64,000 nucleotides of DNA, taken from NCBI RefSeq assembly GCF_014201315.1, contig NZ_JACHDY010000004.1:310001-374000 (forward strand). Reading direction: 5' to 3'. Under the pieces are notes generated by a model, which ran no database searches, was not told the DNA's origin, and saw only the letters and a program-made list of their open reading frames with translations. The DNA is from Edaphobacter lichenicola. Its GTDB lineage: Bacteria; Acidobacteriota; Terriglobia; Terriglobales; Acidobacteriaceae. Of the stretch, positions 1 to 8,317 are shown piece after piece. The number at the start of each line of letters is the position of its first letter. The first letter of the stretch is position 1. The position numbers and the translations under genes are program-made.

Positions 1-53
1 CAAAAAACAGGATCGTAGCAACGATCATCAGCAACTGAACGAGCCACCACAAG

Positions 54-86
54 AAAAAAGGCAAACCCGAAGGCCTGCCTTTTTTC
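54..86. terminator. Rho-independent terminator downstream of metK
   Basis: An A-run, an imperfect GC stem (GGCA..CC / GG..TGCC around a CGAA loop) and a T-run lie just after the metK stop codon. The A and T runs on both sides would let it act in both directions. Confidence 0.7.
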
Positions 87-104
87 CAATCCATTCAGAA
101 GAAA

Positions 105-1277
105 TTAGTTGGAAGCCAACTGCTTGACCCCAGCCTGCTCCGCCAGTGCAGCGGCCTTATCGGTCTTCTCCCACGTAAAGCCCTCGCCCTTGCGGCCAAA
201 GTGACCATACGCAGCCGTCGCCTTGAAGATCGGCTTGCGCAGATCGAGCCCTTCGATGATGCCCTTCGGCGTCAGCGAGAAGTTCTTCCGTACCAGGTCC
301 TCAAGCTTCGACTCATCAATCTTGCCCGTGCCAAACGTATCCACCAGCACGCTCACCGGCTCGGCCACACCAATCGCGTAGGCCAACTGCACCTCGCAGC
401 GATCCGCCAGCCCAGCCGCGACGATGTTCTTCGCCACATACCGCGCCATGTAAGCCGCCGAACGGTCCACCTTCGTCGCATCCTTGCCGCTGAACGCTCC
501 GCCGCCATGCCGTCCCATACCGCCATACGTATCGACGATGATCTTCCGACCCGTCAAACCCGTATCGCCCATCGGTCCACCGACCACAAACCGGCCCGTA
601 GGATTGATGTGGTACTTCGTATCCTGGTCCAGCAGCTCCGCCGGAATCACAGCCTGAATCACGTGCTTCAAGATATCCGCGCGCAGCTCTTCGTTTCCGA
701 CATTCTCCGCATGCTGGGTCGAGATTACAACCGCATCCACCCGCTTCGGCTTGTGGTTCGAGTCATACTCCACCGTCACCTGGCTCTTGCCATCCGGCCG
801 CAAATACGACATCAGCCCACTCTTGCGAACCTCGCTCAGCTTATGCGCCAGCTTGTGCGCCAGCGAGATCGGCGTCGGCATCAACTCCGGCGTCTCGTTC
901 GTCGCATACCCGAACATCATGCCCTGGTCGCCAGCTCCGCCCGTATCCACACCCATGGCGATATCGCCAGACTGCTTGTTGATCGTCGAAATCACCGCGC
1001 AGGTGTTCGAGTCGAACCCATACAGCGCGTTGTCATATCCAATCGCGGCAACCGTTCCGCGCACCAGGCTCTGAAAATCGACATAAGCCTTCGTCGTAAT
1101 CTCCCCGGCAATAACCACCAGACCCGTGCAGGTCAGCGTCTCGCACGCCACGCGGCTATAGGGATCCTGCGCCAGACAGGCGTCCAGAATCGCATCGGAG
1201 ATCTGATCGGCAATTTTATCGGGATGCCCCTCAGTGACAGACTCACTCGTAAACAGAAAACGGTCGCGTTTAGCCAA
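105..1277 (-). CDS. metK: S-adenosylmethionine synthetase MetK
   Basis: Makes S-adenosylmethionine from methionine and ATP in the cytoplasm. The N-terminal signature [21 protein letters not shown], the ATP-binding GAGDQG segment and the [19 protein letters not shown] block are all present, and the roughly 390-residue length is normal. The frame stays open to a GTG at 1307, but that start has no ribosome-binding site. A GGAGG four bases before a TTG at 1277 gives the protein [13 protein letters not shown].., which fits the usual MetK N-terminus, so I chose the rare TTG. The gene stands alone and ends at a terminator. I see no recognisable SAM riboswitch in the 300 bases upstream. Family certain; start probable. 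Confidence 0.96.
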   Translation of the reverse strand: MAKRDRFLFTSESVTEGHPDKIADQISDAILDACLAQDPYSRVACETLTCTGLVVIAGEITTKAYVDFQSLVRGTVAAIGYDNALYGFDSNTCAVISTINKQSGDIAMGVDTGGAGDQGMMFGYATNETPELMPTPISLAHKLAHKLSEVRKSGLMSYLRPDGKSQVTVEYDSNHKPKRVDAVVISTQHAENVGNEELRADILKHVIQAVIPAELLDQDTKYHINPTGRFVVGGPMGDTGLTGRKIIVDTYGGMGRHGGGAFSGKDATKVDRSAAYMARYVAKNIVAAGLADRCEVQLAYAIGVAEPVSVLVDTFGTGKIDESKLEDLVRKNFSLTPKGIIEGLDLRKPIFKATAAYGHFGRKGEGFTWEKTDKAAALAEQAGVKQLASN

Positions 1278-1578
1278 AACTCCTCCAAAGAGTACCTGCC
1301 CGGACACTTAGCCCGGAGCAGCGTGCATCCCTTCATTTTACCCACGCGAGGGGCAACCGGGCAAAGGGACTCATCCATCTGTGTCACACGATCATTCAAC
1401 GGCCATATTCTGCATCAAGCGGCATCTGCATCAAGCAGCATCTTCACCAAGCAGCAAGGCCCGGCCCGTTTGTAGTAGGAAACTTCTCGTAAGACTCATC
1501 CGCCTCAGTCAAACGGCGAAGCTCAGCAAAACGACGAAATGGGATGCAAAATGACTCCAACAGTTCCTTCGAATGTTG
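1278..1578. other. Intergenic region upstream of metK
   Basis: About 300 bases between the metK start and the stop of the HTH gene, which is on the same strand. It carries a short degenerate repeat of GCATCAAGCAGC type (about 1410-1455). No gene, riboswitch or clear promoter was recognised. Confidence 0.5.
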
Positions 1579-1995
1579 CTATTGGATCAGACGTCCATGC
1601 AGAGCGAACTTCCAAACCGCCCAACCCAGAACTCCCAGCATCGTCACCATCGAGCCAACGCCCATCCAGCGTATGTTCGTCTTTTGCCCGCCGCCACTTC
1701 GGTTTCGCCGCACATTCTCAGCGAACTCCGTCCAGTCGGCATTCTGGCTATCCGCCCCGCTCTCCCGCAGGCTCGCCTCGAAGCGTTCAATCCAAGGCGA
1801 CTCTTCCAGCCCCACCGCCGCCAGATAGCCGCGAACAATACCTTTTCGGAAGACCCCTCCAGGCAGCTCGCCGTACTCCCCGGCCTCCAGCGCCTCCAAA
1901 TGGCGCAGCGAAACCTTGGTCTCCGTGGAGACCCGCTCCATCGTGACCTGCCGCCTCTCGCGCTCCCTTCGTAGCTCGTCGCCGAATCGTTCCAT
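1579..1995 (-). CDS. RodZ-like helix-turn-helix membrane protein
   Basis: 138 residues. The N-terminal part (about residues 5-70) is the HTH_25 type found in RodZ: FGDELRRERERRQVTMERVS, then LEALEAGEYGELPGGVFRKG and VRGYLAAVGL. One transmembrane helix follows near the C-terminus (about 112-130), and only a few residues lie beyond it. RodZ links MreB filaments to the wall-synthesis machinery, but full RodZ has a long periplasmic domain that is absent here. This is therefore a short RodZ-like protein whose role in cell shape is an inference. It is not obviously in an operon with metK. Confidence 0.75.
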   Translation of the reverse strand: MERFGDELRRERERRQVTMERVSTETKVSLRHLEALEAGEYGELPGGVFRKGIVRGYLAAVGLEESPWIERFEASLRESGADSQNADWTEFAENVRRNRSGGGQKTNIRWMGVGSMVTMLGVLGWAVWKFALHGRLIQ

Positions 1996-2340
1996 TTGGC
2001 TTCCGTCTAACCCTTATCGGCGCGAACCTGCTCAACTCCAGTCCAACGCACGTTAATTGATCGAAGAATAGACCTCGGCATTTGTCAAAGTCAAAACTAC
2101 TTTTGGGGGATGCTTCTTCCGCCTACCATATTGGAACCACGGTAGTTAGAACTGTTTCCTTCGAAGTTATCCCCCAGCATTCCCCTTAAGAGGGATAGCT
2201 TTGACGATACCCCGTCCAGTCGCTATCATCGCACTTGAAGCGTCGATCGAGTAATTCCCCGGCTTTTGACGGCCACCCGCAAGCTCCGTACCTGCCAGCA
2301 CACGCATCGCGGAACCGGTCCAGGTTGAGAAAGAGAATGA
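1996..2340. other. Divergent intergenic region
   Basis: 345 bases between the minus-strand HTH gene and the plus-strand polymerase-like gene, so it must hold both promoters. Seen: GTCAAA direct repeats near 2078-2090 and a TATCCC/GGGATA inverted pair near 2167-2200. No small gene is supported. Confidence 0.45.
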
Positions 2341-3861
2341 GTGCGCCTCCCATTTCCTGAACGCATTCCGATCGTCCCCGTATTCTTCTTTGCGGTGACC
2401 CTCCTGGTTATCCAGCTCTCTCAAGGCACCAGCCCTACCTTCGCGCTCTGCTGCTTCGCCTATATTCTTGTCGCCACCCTCGCCTTCAACCTCGCCGGAG
2501 GCTTCACCCGCACCTCCGGAGCCTTCATCTTCTTCAACTCGGTCCTGGGCGTTATCGTCGGCCTTTGCATGAAGGCTTATCTGGACGAAGCGGCAGACTC
2601 CAATCTCTTCGACCCAGAGCTCACCATCAGAGTCTTACTCGGCGGCATGTGCATGATGCTGGTCGCCGTCTATTTCACCAAAAGATCCGCCCCCCGGCAT
2701 GCGCTCCTCGGAAAGATGGTCACCGACGCCAAGATGCAGACAGCTACCGTCGGCAGTCTCATCGCCGGCGTCCTGCTCAACATCGCCTTTGTTGCGTTCC
2801 CCTCCGGCAGCGGATCGGTCCTCAGCGCTCTCAACCAGCTCAACCGCTTCTGGCCTATGGCGGTCGTCCTGGGGGTCATCAACACAATCCGCCGCAGCGG
2901 CGGAAGACGCAGCGTCAACCTGCCGGTTCTGCTCGCCGGATCTTTCATGTTCGCCTTCGGCGTCCTGGGCTTTTCCAAAGAAGGCATGTTATCCCCCTTT
3001 GCCTGCTGGCTCCTGGCGGTAGCCTCTCAGAAATACAAACTCAATCGAGCGCAGATCATCGGCGCAGTTCTCACTACCATCTTTGTCTTTCGATACCTGG
3101 TCCCCTATGCCCAATACGGAAGAACCTATCGAGAAGAAAACGGCGGAGTCAGCCTTTCCACCTCGCTCTCTCTCCTTTCCAATCTAGGGTACGTCCGCCA
3201 GCAATACCTCGAAACCTCCGCCGATTCCTATGAAAACCGCGTTCTCGGCTACTACAACGACCCCCAGGGATTCTTTGACCGTCTTCAAATGATCTCGATC
3301 GACGACGCTCTCATCAACCGCACCGCGCAGTTCGGCACCTACGGCATCTACCCCGTAGAGGAAGCCTTCGAAAATCTCGTCCCTCACTTCATCTGGCCCA
3401 ACAAGCCCGTTTTGCTGAGCGGAAATATCTACGCCCACGAGGTTGGCCTTCTCGGCGAAAACGACGAATCCACCGGCGTGTCCTTCTCCTCCACCTCCAC
3501 CGCCTACCATCTCATCGGGTGGAAGGGGATCTTCTTCCTCGCGCCTGCCATCTGGTTCCTCCTCTTCTTCGTCTTCGAATCCCTCTGCGGTGATACGCGA
3601 GAGACCCCGTGGGGGCTCCTGGTCTTGGTTCTCTACACCCACACCGCCCCCGAAGGCGACATCGGCAACATGGTCTACACCGCCACTTACGCAGCCTTGG
3701 GGATCGTCTTTGCCGCAGTCGTCGGTGCCTACGTCGCGCCCCTCCTCGGAACCCTTTTTATCGGCCCTGAAGGTATCGAACTTCGCCGCGGAGCGTCTAT
3801 CCGAAGCATCGCCGGCCGGCTGCTCCTCCCTCCGCCGCCGAAGCCGGATCAGGCACAATAG
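2341..3861 (+). CDS. Polytopic membrane protein, probable oligosaccharide (Wzy-like) polymerase
   Basis: 506 residues with about 10-12 hydrophobic segments. The start is a GTG preceded by an AGAGAA stretch. After the middle helices there is a long exposed loop ending in HFIWPNKPVLLSGNIYAHEVG, then a Ser/Thr-rich segment, then GWKGIFFLAPA opening the next helix. This loop pattern (IPxxxWPxKP .. G..Y..E.G) recalls O-antigen and exopolysaccharide repeat-unit polymerases, which join lipid-linked oligosaccharides on the periplasmic side of the inner membrane. That function is inferred from memory of the pattern; no catalytic residue is proven. No other polysaccharide gene lies beside it, although membrane glycosyltransferases occur a few kilobases away. 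Confidence 0.55.
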   Translation: MRLPFPERIPIVPVFFFAVTLLVIQLSQGTSPTFALCCFAYILVATLAFNLAGGFTRTSGAFIFFNSVLGVIVGLCMKAYLDEAADSNLFDPELTIRVLLGGMCMMLVAVYFTKRSAPRHALLGKMVTDAKMQTATVGSLIAGVLLNIAFVAFPSGSGSVLSALNQLNRFWPMAVVLGVINTIRRSGGRRSVNLPVLLAGSFMFAFGVLGFSKEGMLSPFACWLLAVASQKYKLNRAQIIGAVLTTIFVFRYLVPYAQYGRTYREENGGVSLSTSLSLLSNLGYVRQQYLETSADSYENRVLGYYNDPQGFFDRLQMISIDDALINRTAQFGTYGIYPVEEAFENLVPHFIWPNKPVLLSGNIYAHEVGLLGENDESTGVSFSSTSTAYHLIGWKGIFFLAPAIWFLLFFVFESLCGDTRETPWGLLVLVLYTHTAPEGDIGNMVYTATYAALGIVFAAVVGAYVAPLLGTLFIGPEGIELRRGASIRSIAGRLLLPPPPKPDQAQ

Positions 3862-3865
3862 GCGT

Positions 3866-4064
3866 CTGTCCTGCCGGACGGGCCTCCTGCGCGGAGGGCG
3901 GTCACTTCGTGACGCGTATACCTTTTCTTGCAACCGACGATCTGCGGTGGCCCTCCCGTTGGTCGGAGGAGAAGTTGATTCCGACCAACGGGAGGACCAC
4001 GCGAAGCTCAAAAGAGGCGTGCGAACGCCCGCCCTCCGCGCAGGAGGCTCGTCCGGCAGGACAG
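3866..4064. repeat. Nested inverted repeat (two concentric palindromes)
   Basis: The outer arms are 35 bases each (3866-3900 and 4030-4064) with one mismatch. Inside them, 20-base arms (3947-3966 and 3981-4000) with one mismatch flank a 14-base loop. A small GTCAC-TTC-GTGAC palindrome (3901-3913) follows the left outer arm. The element fills the gap between two genes and could fold into a long cruciform or RNA hairpin. It resembles a REP/MITE-type element, but no target-site duplication was identified. Confidence 0.85.
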
Positions 4065-4110
4065 CGTCTGGACAGCGTCTAAGAGCCCATTCCCATACAC
4101 TGGTACAAGA

Positions 4111-5202
4111 ATGAACAAATTAGTTGCCGGCAATCTGGTCCACCGCCCCCTCCGCTCGCTCATCAGCTGCCTCGCCATCGCCATCGAGGTCATCATGATC
4201 CTCTCCATCACTGCCATCCTGATGGGCAAGCTCAACGGCTTCAAGACCCGCCAGAACGGCATCGGCATGGACATGTTCGTCCGCCCCAACACCGCCAGCA
4301 ACCTCATCGGCATGAGCCCCGCCGGAGCCTCCATCAAGGTCGCAGACGTCCTCGCCAAAATCCCCCACGTCGTCGTCTCCGCTCCCGTCAACGTCCAGAT
4401 CAACAGCTCCCTCGACACCATCTACGGCATCGACTTCAAGAGCTTCGACGCCCTCCTCCCCTTCACCTTCCTCTCTGGCACTCCCTTCCAGGGCCCCGAC
4501 GACGTCATCCTCGACGACTACGCCGCCGCCGGCAAAAAGGTCGGCGACCCCATCAGCATCCTCAACCATCCCTTCCGCATCTGCGGCATCGTCGCCCACG
4601 GCAAAGGCGGCCGCAAGTTCGTCCCCATCGACACCATGGGCTCGCTCACCGGCACCGAAGGCAAGGCCACCATGTTTTACCTCCGCACTGAAGACCAGCC
4701 CAAGTATCAGGACGAAGTCCGCAAAGACATCCTCGCCACCCCCGGCATGAGCACCTACAACGTCGCCACCGCCGAAGAGTACCTCTCCTCCATCTCGCCC
4801 GACCGCCTCCCCGGCTTCAACATCGGCCTTCAGGTCGTCATCGGCATCGCCGTCATCATCGGCTTCCTCGTCATCTTCCAGTCCATGTACACCGCCGTCA
4901 TGGAGCGCACCCGCGAGATCGGCATCCTCAAGTCCATGGGAGCCTCCCGCGCCTACATCGTGGGCATCGTCCTGCGCGAGACCGGCGTCCTCGCCACCAT
5001 CGGCATCATCGTCGGCATCGCCGCAAGCTTCGCCTTGAGCGCCGCGCTCGAGGCCCGCTTCCCCACGCTCGACTTCGTCATCAACGTCCCCTACGTCTGG
5101 AAGGCCACCGCCATCGCCTTCATCGGAGCCCTTCTAGGCGCACTCTACCCAGCCCTCAAAGCCGCCAGCAAAGACCCCATCGACGCCCTCTCCTACGAGT
5201 AA
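4111..5202 (+). CDS. FtsX/MacB-type ABC transporter permease
   Basis: 363 residues with the layout of the FtsX-like permease family: one N-terminal transmembrane helix (about 18-42), an extracytoplasmic domain of about 200 residues, then three C-terminal helices. After the second helix comes VMERTREIGILKSMGASRAYI, the family's cytoplasmic coupling segment. Such permeases pair with a LolD/MacB-class ATPase to move lipoproteins, peptides or lipids, or act by mechanotransmission. No ATPase gene is adjacent. The only candidate in the window is the one at 33095-33883, about 28 kb away. The nested palindrome lies directly upstream and the ribosome-binding site is weak. Confidence 0.85.
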   Translation: MNKLVAGNLVHRPLRSLISCLAIAIEVIMILSITAILMGKLNGFKTRQNGIGMDMFVRPNTASNLIGMSPAGASIKVADVLAKIPHVVVSAPVNVQINSSLDTIYGIDFKSFDALLPFTFLSGTPFQGPDDVILDDYAAAGKKVGDPISILNHPFRICGIVAHGKGGRKFVPIDTMGSLTGTEGKATMFYLRTEDQPKYQDEVRKDILATPGMSTYNVATAEEYLSSISPDRLPGFNIGLQVVIGIAVIIGFLVIFQSMYTAVMERTREIGILKSMGASRAYIVGIVLRETGVLATIGIIVGIAASFALSAALEARFPTLDFVINVPYVWKATAIAFIGALLGALYPALKAASKDPIDALSYE

Positions 5203-5295
5203 CCCGATCAAACCAACCACGTTTCCCGCCACATAGAGCGTAGACTCTCTTCACAGGCGATCTCGCAATCGCAGGTGCTGAAACGCGGTGGAAGC

Positions 5296-5976
5296 ATGCG
5301 ACTCCCGCTCTTGATTCTGCACATCCTCGGCGGCACAATTGGCTTGCTGTCCGGCACCTTCGCCATTGCCGTCCGCAAAGGCAGCCGCCTGCATCGCGCC
5401 TCGGGAAACGTCTTCACCATCGCGATGTTGACCCTGGCCTCGAGCGGCCTCTGTCTCGCGATACTCAAATCGCAGCGCGGCAATATCATCGGCAGCATCG
5501 TCACCTTCTACATGATCACTACCGCGTGGCTAGCCGGCCGCCGCAGGAACATAGGCCGACCTGACTGGGTCGCGCTTCTCGTCGGCATCGGCGGAGCCGC
5601 CGCTGTCATCACACTCGGCGTCCTTACCCTCCACCATCCCGACCCAAACGCCCCCTCTGGTATGGCCTTCTTCATGGGCGCCGTCCTCCTGCTCGCCGCC
5701 GCCGGAGACATCCGTATGCTCACTCGAGGCGGAATCGCCGGCCGACAGCGCATCACGCGTCACCTCTGGCGCATGTGCTTTGGACTCTTTATCGCCACAG
5801 GCTCTTTCTTCCTCGGCCAGCAACAGGTCTTTCCCGCTTTCCTGCGCGGCTCTATCTTTCTCACCATCCTCGCCGTCCTGCCCTTCCCCTTAATGATCTA
5901 TTGGCTCTTCCGCGTCCGCTTCAGCAAGGCTTACAAAGCACAGCCCCCACCCACCCCGATGCCCGCGACTCCTTGA
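5296..5976 (+). CDS. DUF2306-like small membrane protein
   Basis: 226 residues with about seven hydrophobic segments. It begins MRLPLLILHILGGTIGLLSG, followed by the RKGSRLHRASGNVF loop typical of the DUF2306 group. Histidines of the family occur in HxxGG, LHRASG and RHLWRMCFGLFIATGSF; the last segment is very characteristic. A GTG at 5275 is in frame, but the ATG at 5296 has a GGTGGA site at good spacing. Function unknown; some relatives are drawn as heme or quinone-like membrane proteins, which I cannot confirm. It appears monocistronic. Confidence 0.7.
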   Translation: MRLPLLILHILGGTIGLLSGTFAIAVRKGSRLHRASGNVFTIAMLTLASSGLCLAILKSQRGNIIGSIVTFYMITTAWLAGRRRNIGRPDWVALLVGIGGAAAVITLGVLTLHHPDPNAPSGMAFFMGAVLLLAAAGDIRMLTRGGIAGRQRITRHLWRMCFGLFIATGSFFLGQQQVFPAFLRGSIFLTILAVLPFPLMIYWLFRVRFSKAYKAQPPPTPMPATP

Positions 5977-6057
5977 AGCTTCCGACACCTGGGCACTCGC
6001 GGGGGGGCCTTTATCGTCTTCAGGTCAAACTTCGCTCCAGTGCGCGGGTCCAACCTC

Positions 6058-6771
6058 CTAACTAACCGCCGACGATAAGCCTGTGGCGTCCAGCGCTGGT
6101 GACCTGGCGCCCTTGATGACAAGCCACAGCATAAACGCCACCTCCCCGAAAGAGGCGGGCTGAGCCCAGGTAAACACCTTGTCGTAGTATTGCGGCCACA
6201 GTATGCCGGTAAGGCTCAGGATCACCCACGCCAAGCCATCGATGGCGAGCCAGACGCCCAGCAAGCGCGGCAGAAATCGCGACCGGTACACGAGCAGCGC
6301 GAGCGGTAAGAGCCACAGACCAAAAAATATTTCGTCAACAACAAGTCCCTGAAAATGAAGATTGAGGAACAGCATAGCCAGAACATCCCGCTGAGGCTTT
6401 TCAACGATGGATAGGAAGTCAGCCCCGCGCATCAGAACGAGGGCAGCAATTGAGTTCAGCTCATTCAGAAACGCGATCGGGATCGAGACAACAACGAATG
6501 TCACCATCAGCGAGGCGTACCGCCGGTTGACCCCCTTGAGCAGGTCGTATAAAGCCAGAGCCACAAAGATAAAACCCGCCTGGCTGATAAGTTGGGCCGC
6601 GATGCCGAGGCGAAAAAGCGTCTCGCAGGCTGCAATATTGCTGGCCGTTGCCGCTGCGTCTCCGTGCACGATTAGCTTGCTGGGAACATAGACCATGGCG
6701 AAGACGCCCGGTATGGAGAAGAGTACATACAGCAGTCCTGCGAATCTGCCTGGGTTCCTCGTGGAACTCAT
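6058..6771 (-). CDS. DUF4386 family membrane protein
   Basis: 237 residues with about seven hydrophobic segments. It begins MSSTRNPGRFAGLLYVLFSIPGVFAMVYVP, the common opening of DUF4386 proteins (R..AG..Y), and later has the family's FFGLWLLPLALLVYRSRFLPRLLG block. Function unknown. The frame is open a further 27 codons, but a strong GGGAGGG site five bases before the ATG at 6771 fixes the start. It converges with the DUF2306-like gene on the other strand. No operon partner is evident. Confidence 0.8.
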   Translation of the reverse strand: MSSTRNPGRFAGLLYVLFSIPGVFAMVYVPSKLIVHGDAAATASNIAACETLFRLGIAAQLISQAGFIFVALALYDLLKGVNRRYASLMVTFVVVSIPIAFLNELNSIAALVLMRGADFLSIVEKPQRDVLAMLFLNLHFQGLVVDEIFFGLWLLPLALLVYRSRFLPRLLGVWLAIDGLAWVILSLTGILWPQYYDKVFTWAQPASFGEVAFMLWLVIKGARSPALDATGLSSAVS

Positions 6772-7143
6772 CTTCCCTCCCTTGTTGTAAGCGGCCTGAT
6801 AAAAGGGTCCCACCCGGGAGACGCCAAAGGCTGTCGAAATGTTACGCCACACAATGAAACCAGGCGATTTCGCACAGTACCTCTTGCAACAGGTCTGATC
6901 CGGATTCTGGGCGGATCACGGGCTAACCGGAAACTGACCCACTTCCAAAAAGCCCACCCCTTGACAAACCAGCCGCCCCAAATCCCCCACTTTCAGGCCG
7001 CCACCGTCCGCAAAAAAAAATTCACCACCAAAACGCGAAACCCCGCCATTGACGCGCCTTCCACCACAAAAAGACGCTGTCAAAACACCACGTTTCACCA
7101 CCAGAAAACCACCTCATCACCACCATCCACCAACAACCCAAAA
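6772..7143. other. A/C-rich intergenic region
   Basis: About 370 bases. From roughly 6930 to 7143 the plus strand is strikingly rich in A and C with few G or T, and CCACC and ACCACC words recur. Between 7009 and 7020 there is a run of about nine A. No gene is supported. A TTGACA-like hexamer occurs at 6961-6966, but it has no convincing partner. Confidence 0.5.
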
Positions 7144-8151
7144 TCAGACTGAACCCGCAGGTGCATCCGCCACCTCACCCGGCACAAACCACCACATCGC
7201 CAGCTCCGTCGTCAGGGGAGTCAGCGCCAGCGCGAACGGCAAAAAGATCCGCACCTCCTCCATCCTCCCCACCACCAGCCACATCCCCAGAAAGACCAAA
7301 GCCCCCGCCAGCATCCCCGCTCCCGCCGCCTCCACCCGCTCACGCTGCCTCACAACCCTCCCCACCGTCCACGCAAATGGCCCCATAAACAGCGCAAAGG
7401 GAAGCCACGACACCGGCGAACTCAAATTCGAAAGCAGTTGAAACACGGGGGTATTGCCATAAGTTGCCAGAGGAAACATCCGCCGCATCAGCCAGTACTG
7501 AATCCCCAGCACCACCAGCAGCGAAACCACGCTGGTCCCCGCCTGCAAGCCCCGCGGCATCGCAAACCCGCGCCCCAGCGGCGTCAAACAAACCAGCAGA
7601 ATCCCGACATGCAGCGCAAACGCAACATCGGCGCGGACAAACCCCTGCGCCACCGTCAGCACCAGAAACCCAACCACCGCCACTCCCCCACGCAGAGGAA
7701 CAGCCAGCAGCAACAGCGCCAGCGCCAAAATCGCCGCCGTAGGCAGCGTCTCAGGCCGTTGATACCAAAGCAGCCACGCAAGATAAAACTGCACCAGCAC
7801 CAAAAATCCAGCCGCCCCAAACCACTGCCCCGCCAGCCCGGCTTCGCGGTACCTCGCCGACCGCCGCAACACCGTAAACAGCGCGAACACCGCAACCAGG
7901 CCCGCGATCACATCCACCACCGTCAACATATGCCGAAGCGCCAGATGTGTATGCTGAGCCAGAAAGTACGCCGAATCAATCACTCCGATCCGGTACTGGT
8001 TCGGAGCATTCGCCGTCCCCCCCACCACATCCATCCAAATCCCCGGCTCTGCATGAAACGCCCGACTGTAGCTCCAGTAATCCAGAAAACCCGCCGACAG
8101 AACGATAAGACTCAGCAAAACGCTGACGACCTTCTTTGGGCCCTGCTTCAT
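7144..8151 (-). CDS. Polytopic membrane protein of unknown function
   Basis: 335 residues with about nine hydrophobic segments. Between helices 1 and 2 lies a loop containing PNQYRIGVIDSAYFLA, and near the end EEVRIFLPFALALTPL. The gene at 10065-11195 has PYQYRILMMYVFRLLA and PEIRIFSELSALLVPA at matching places, so the two are probably distant paralogues. The topology and the conserved loop arginines suggest a membrane enzyme or carrier acting on lipid-linked sugars, in line with the GT39 enzyme between them, but no family is recognised. Divergent from that glycosyltransferase across 166 bases. Confidence 0.6.
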   Translation of the reverse strand: MKQGPKKVVSVLLSLIVLSAGFLDYWSYSRAFHAEPGIWMDVVGGTANAPNQYRIGVIDSAYFLAQHTHLALRHMLTVVDVIAGLVAVFALFTVLRRSARYREAGLAGQWFGAAGFLVLVQFYLAWLLWYQRPETLPTAAILALALLLLAVPLRGGVAVVGFLVLTVAQGFVRADVAFALHVGILLVCLTPLGRGFAMPRGLQAGTSVVSLLVVLGIQYWLMRRMFPLATYGNTPVFQLLSNLSSPVSWLPFALFMGPFAWTVGRVVRQRERVEAAGAGMLAGALVFLGMWLVVGRMEEVRIFLPFALALTPLTTELAMWWFVPGEVADAPAGSV

Positions 8152-8317
8152 CTATTCTCTTCTCGCTTCCCACTGGGGTTTGAGTGGAAGAATAGCATCC
8201 TACCCCTGGCCGTCCCGCTCTGAAGACTCACCCATGTGCAACTCCTCGCACCCATCCGTACTAATTCTGTAATACCCTGAACTCTTACAACATACTTGCG
8301 TTTAACCCTCTGTACAC

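Noticed and set aside
201..1475. 424-codon plus-strand frame opposite metK
   Set aside because: Arg/His-rich shadow of a certain essential gene.
1278..1578. SAM riboswitch upstream of metK
   Set aside because: No SAM-I or SAM-II core recognisable by eye; the short GCATCAAGCAGC repeats do not form it.
3184..4011. Long minus-strand open frame opposite the polymerase-like gene
   Set aside because: Arg/Gly/Glu/Asp-rich product caused by the high-GC codon pattern of the sense gene; no ribosome-binding site or family.
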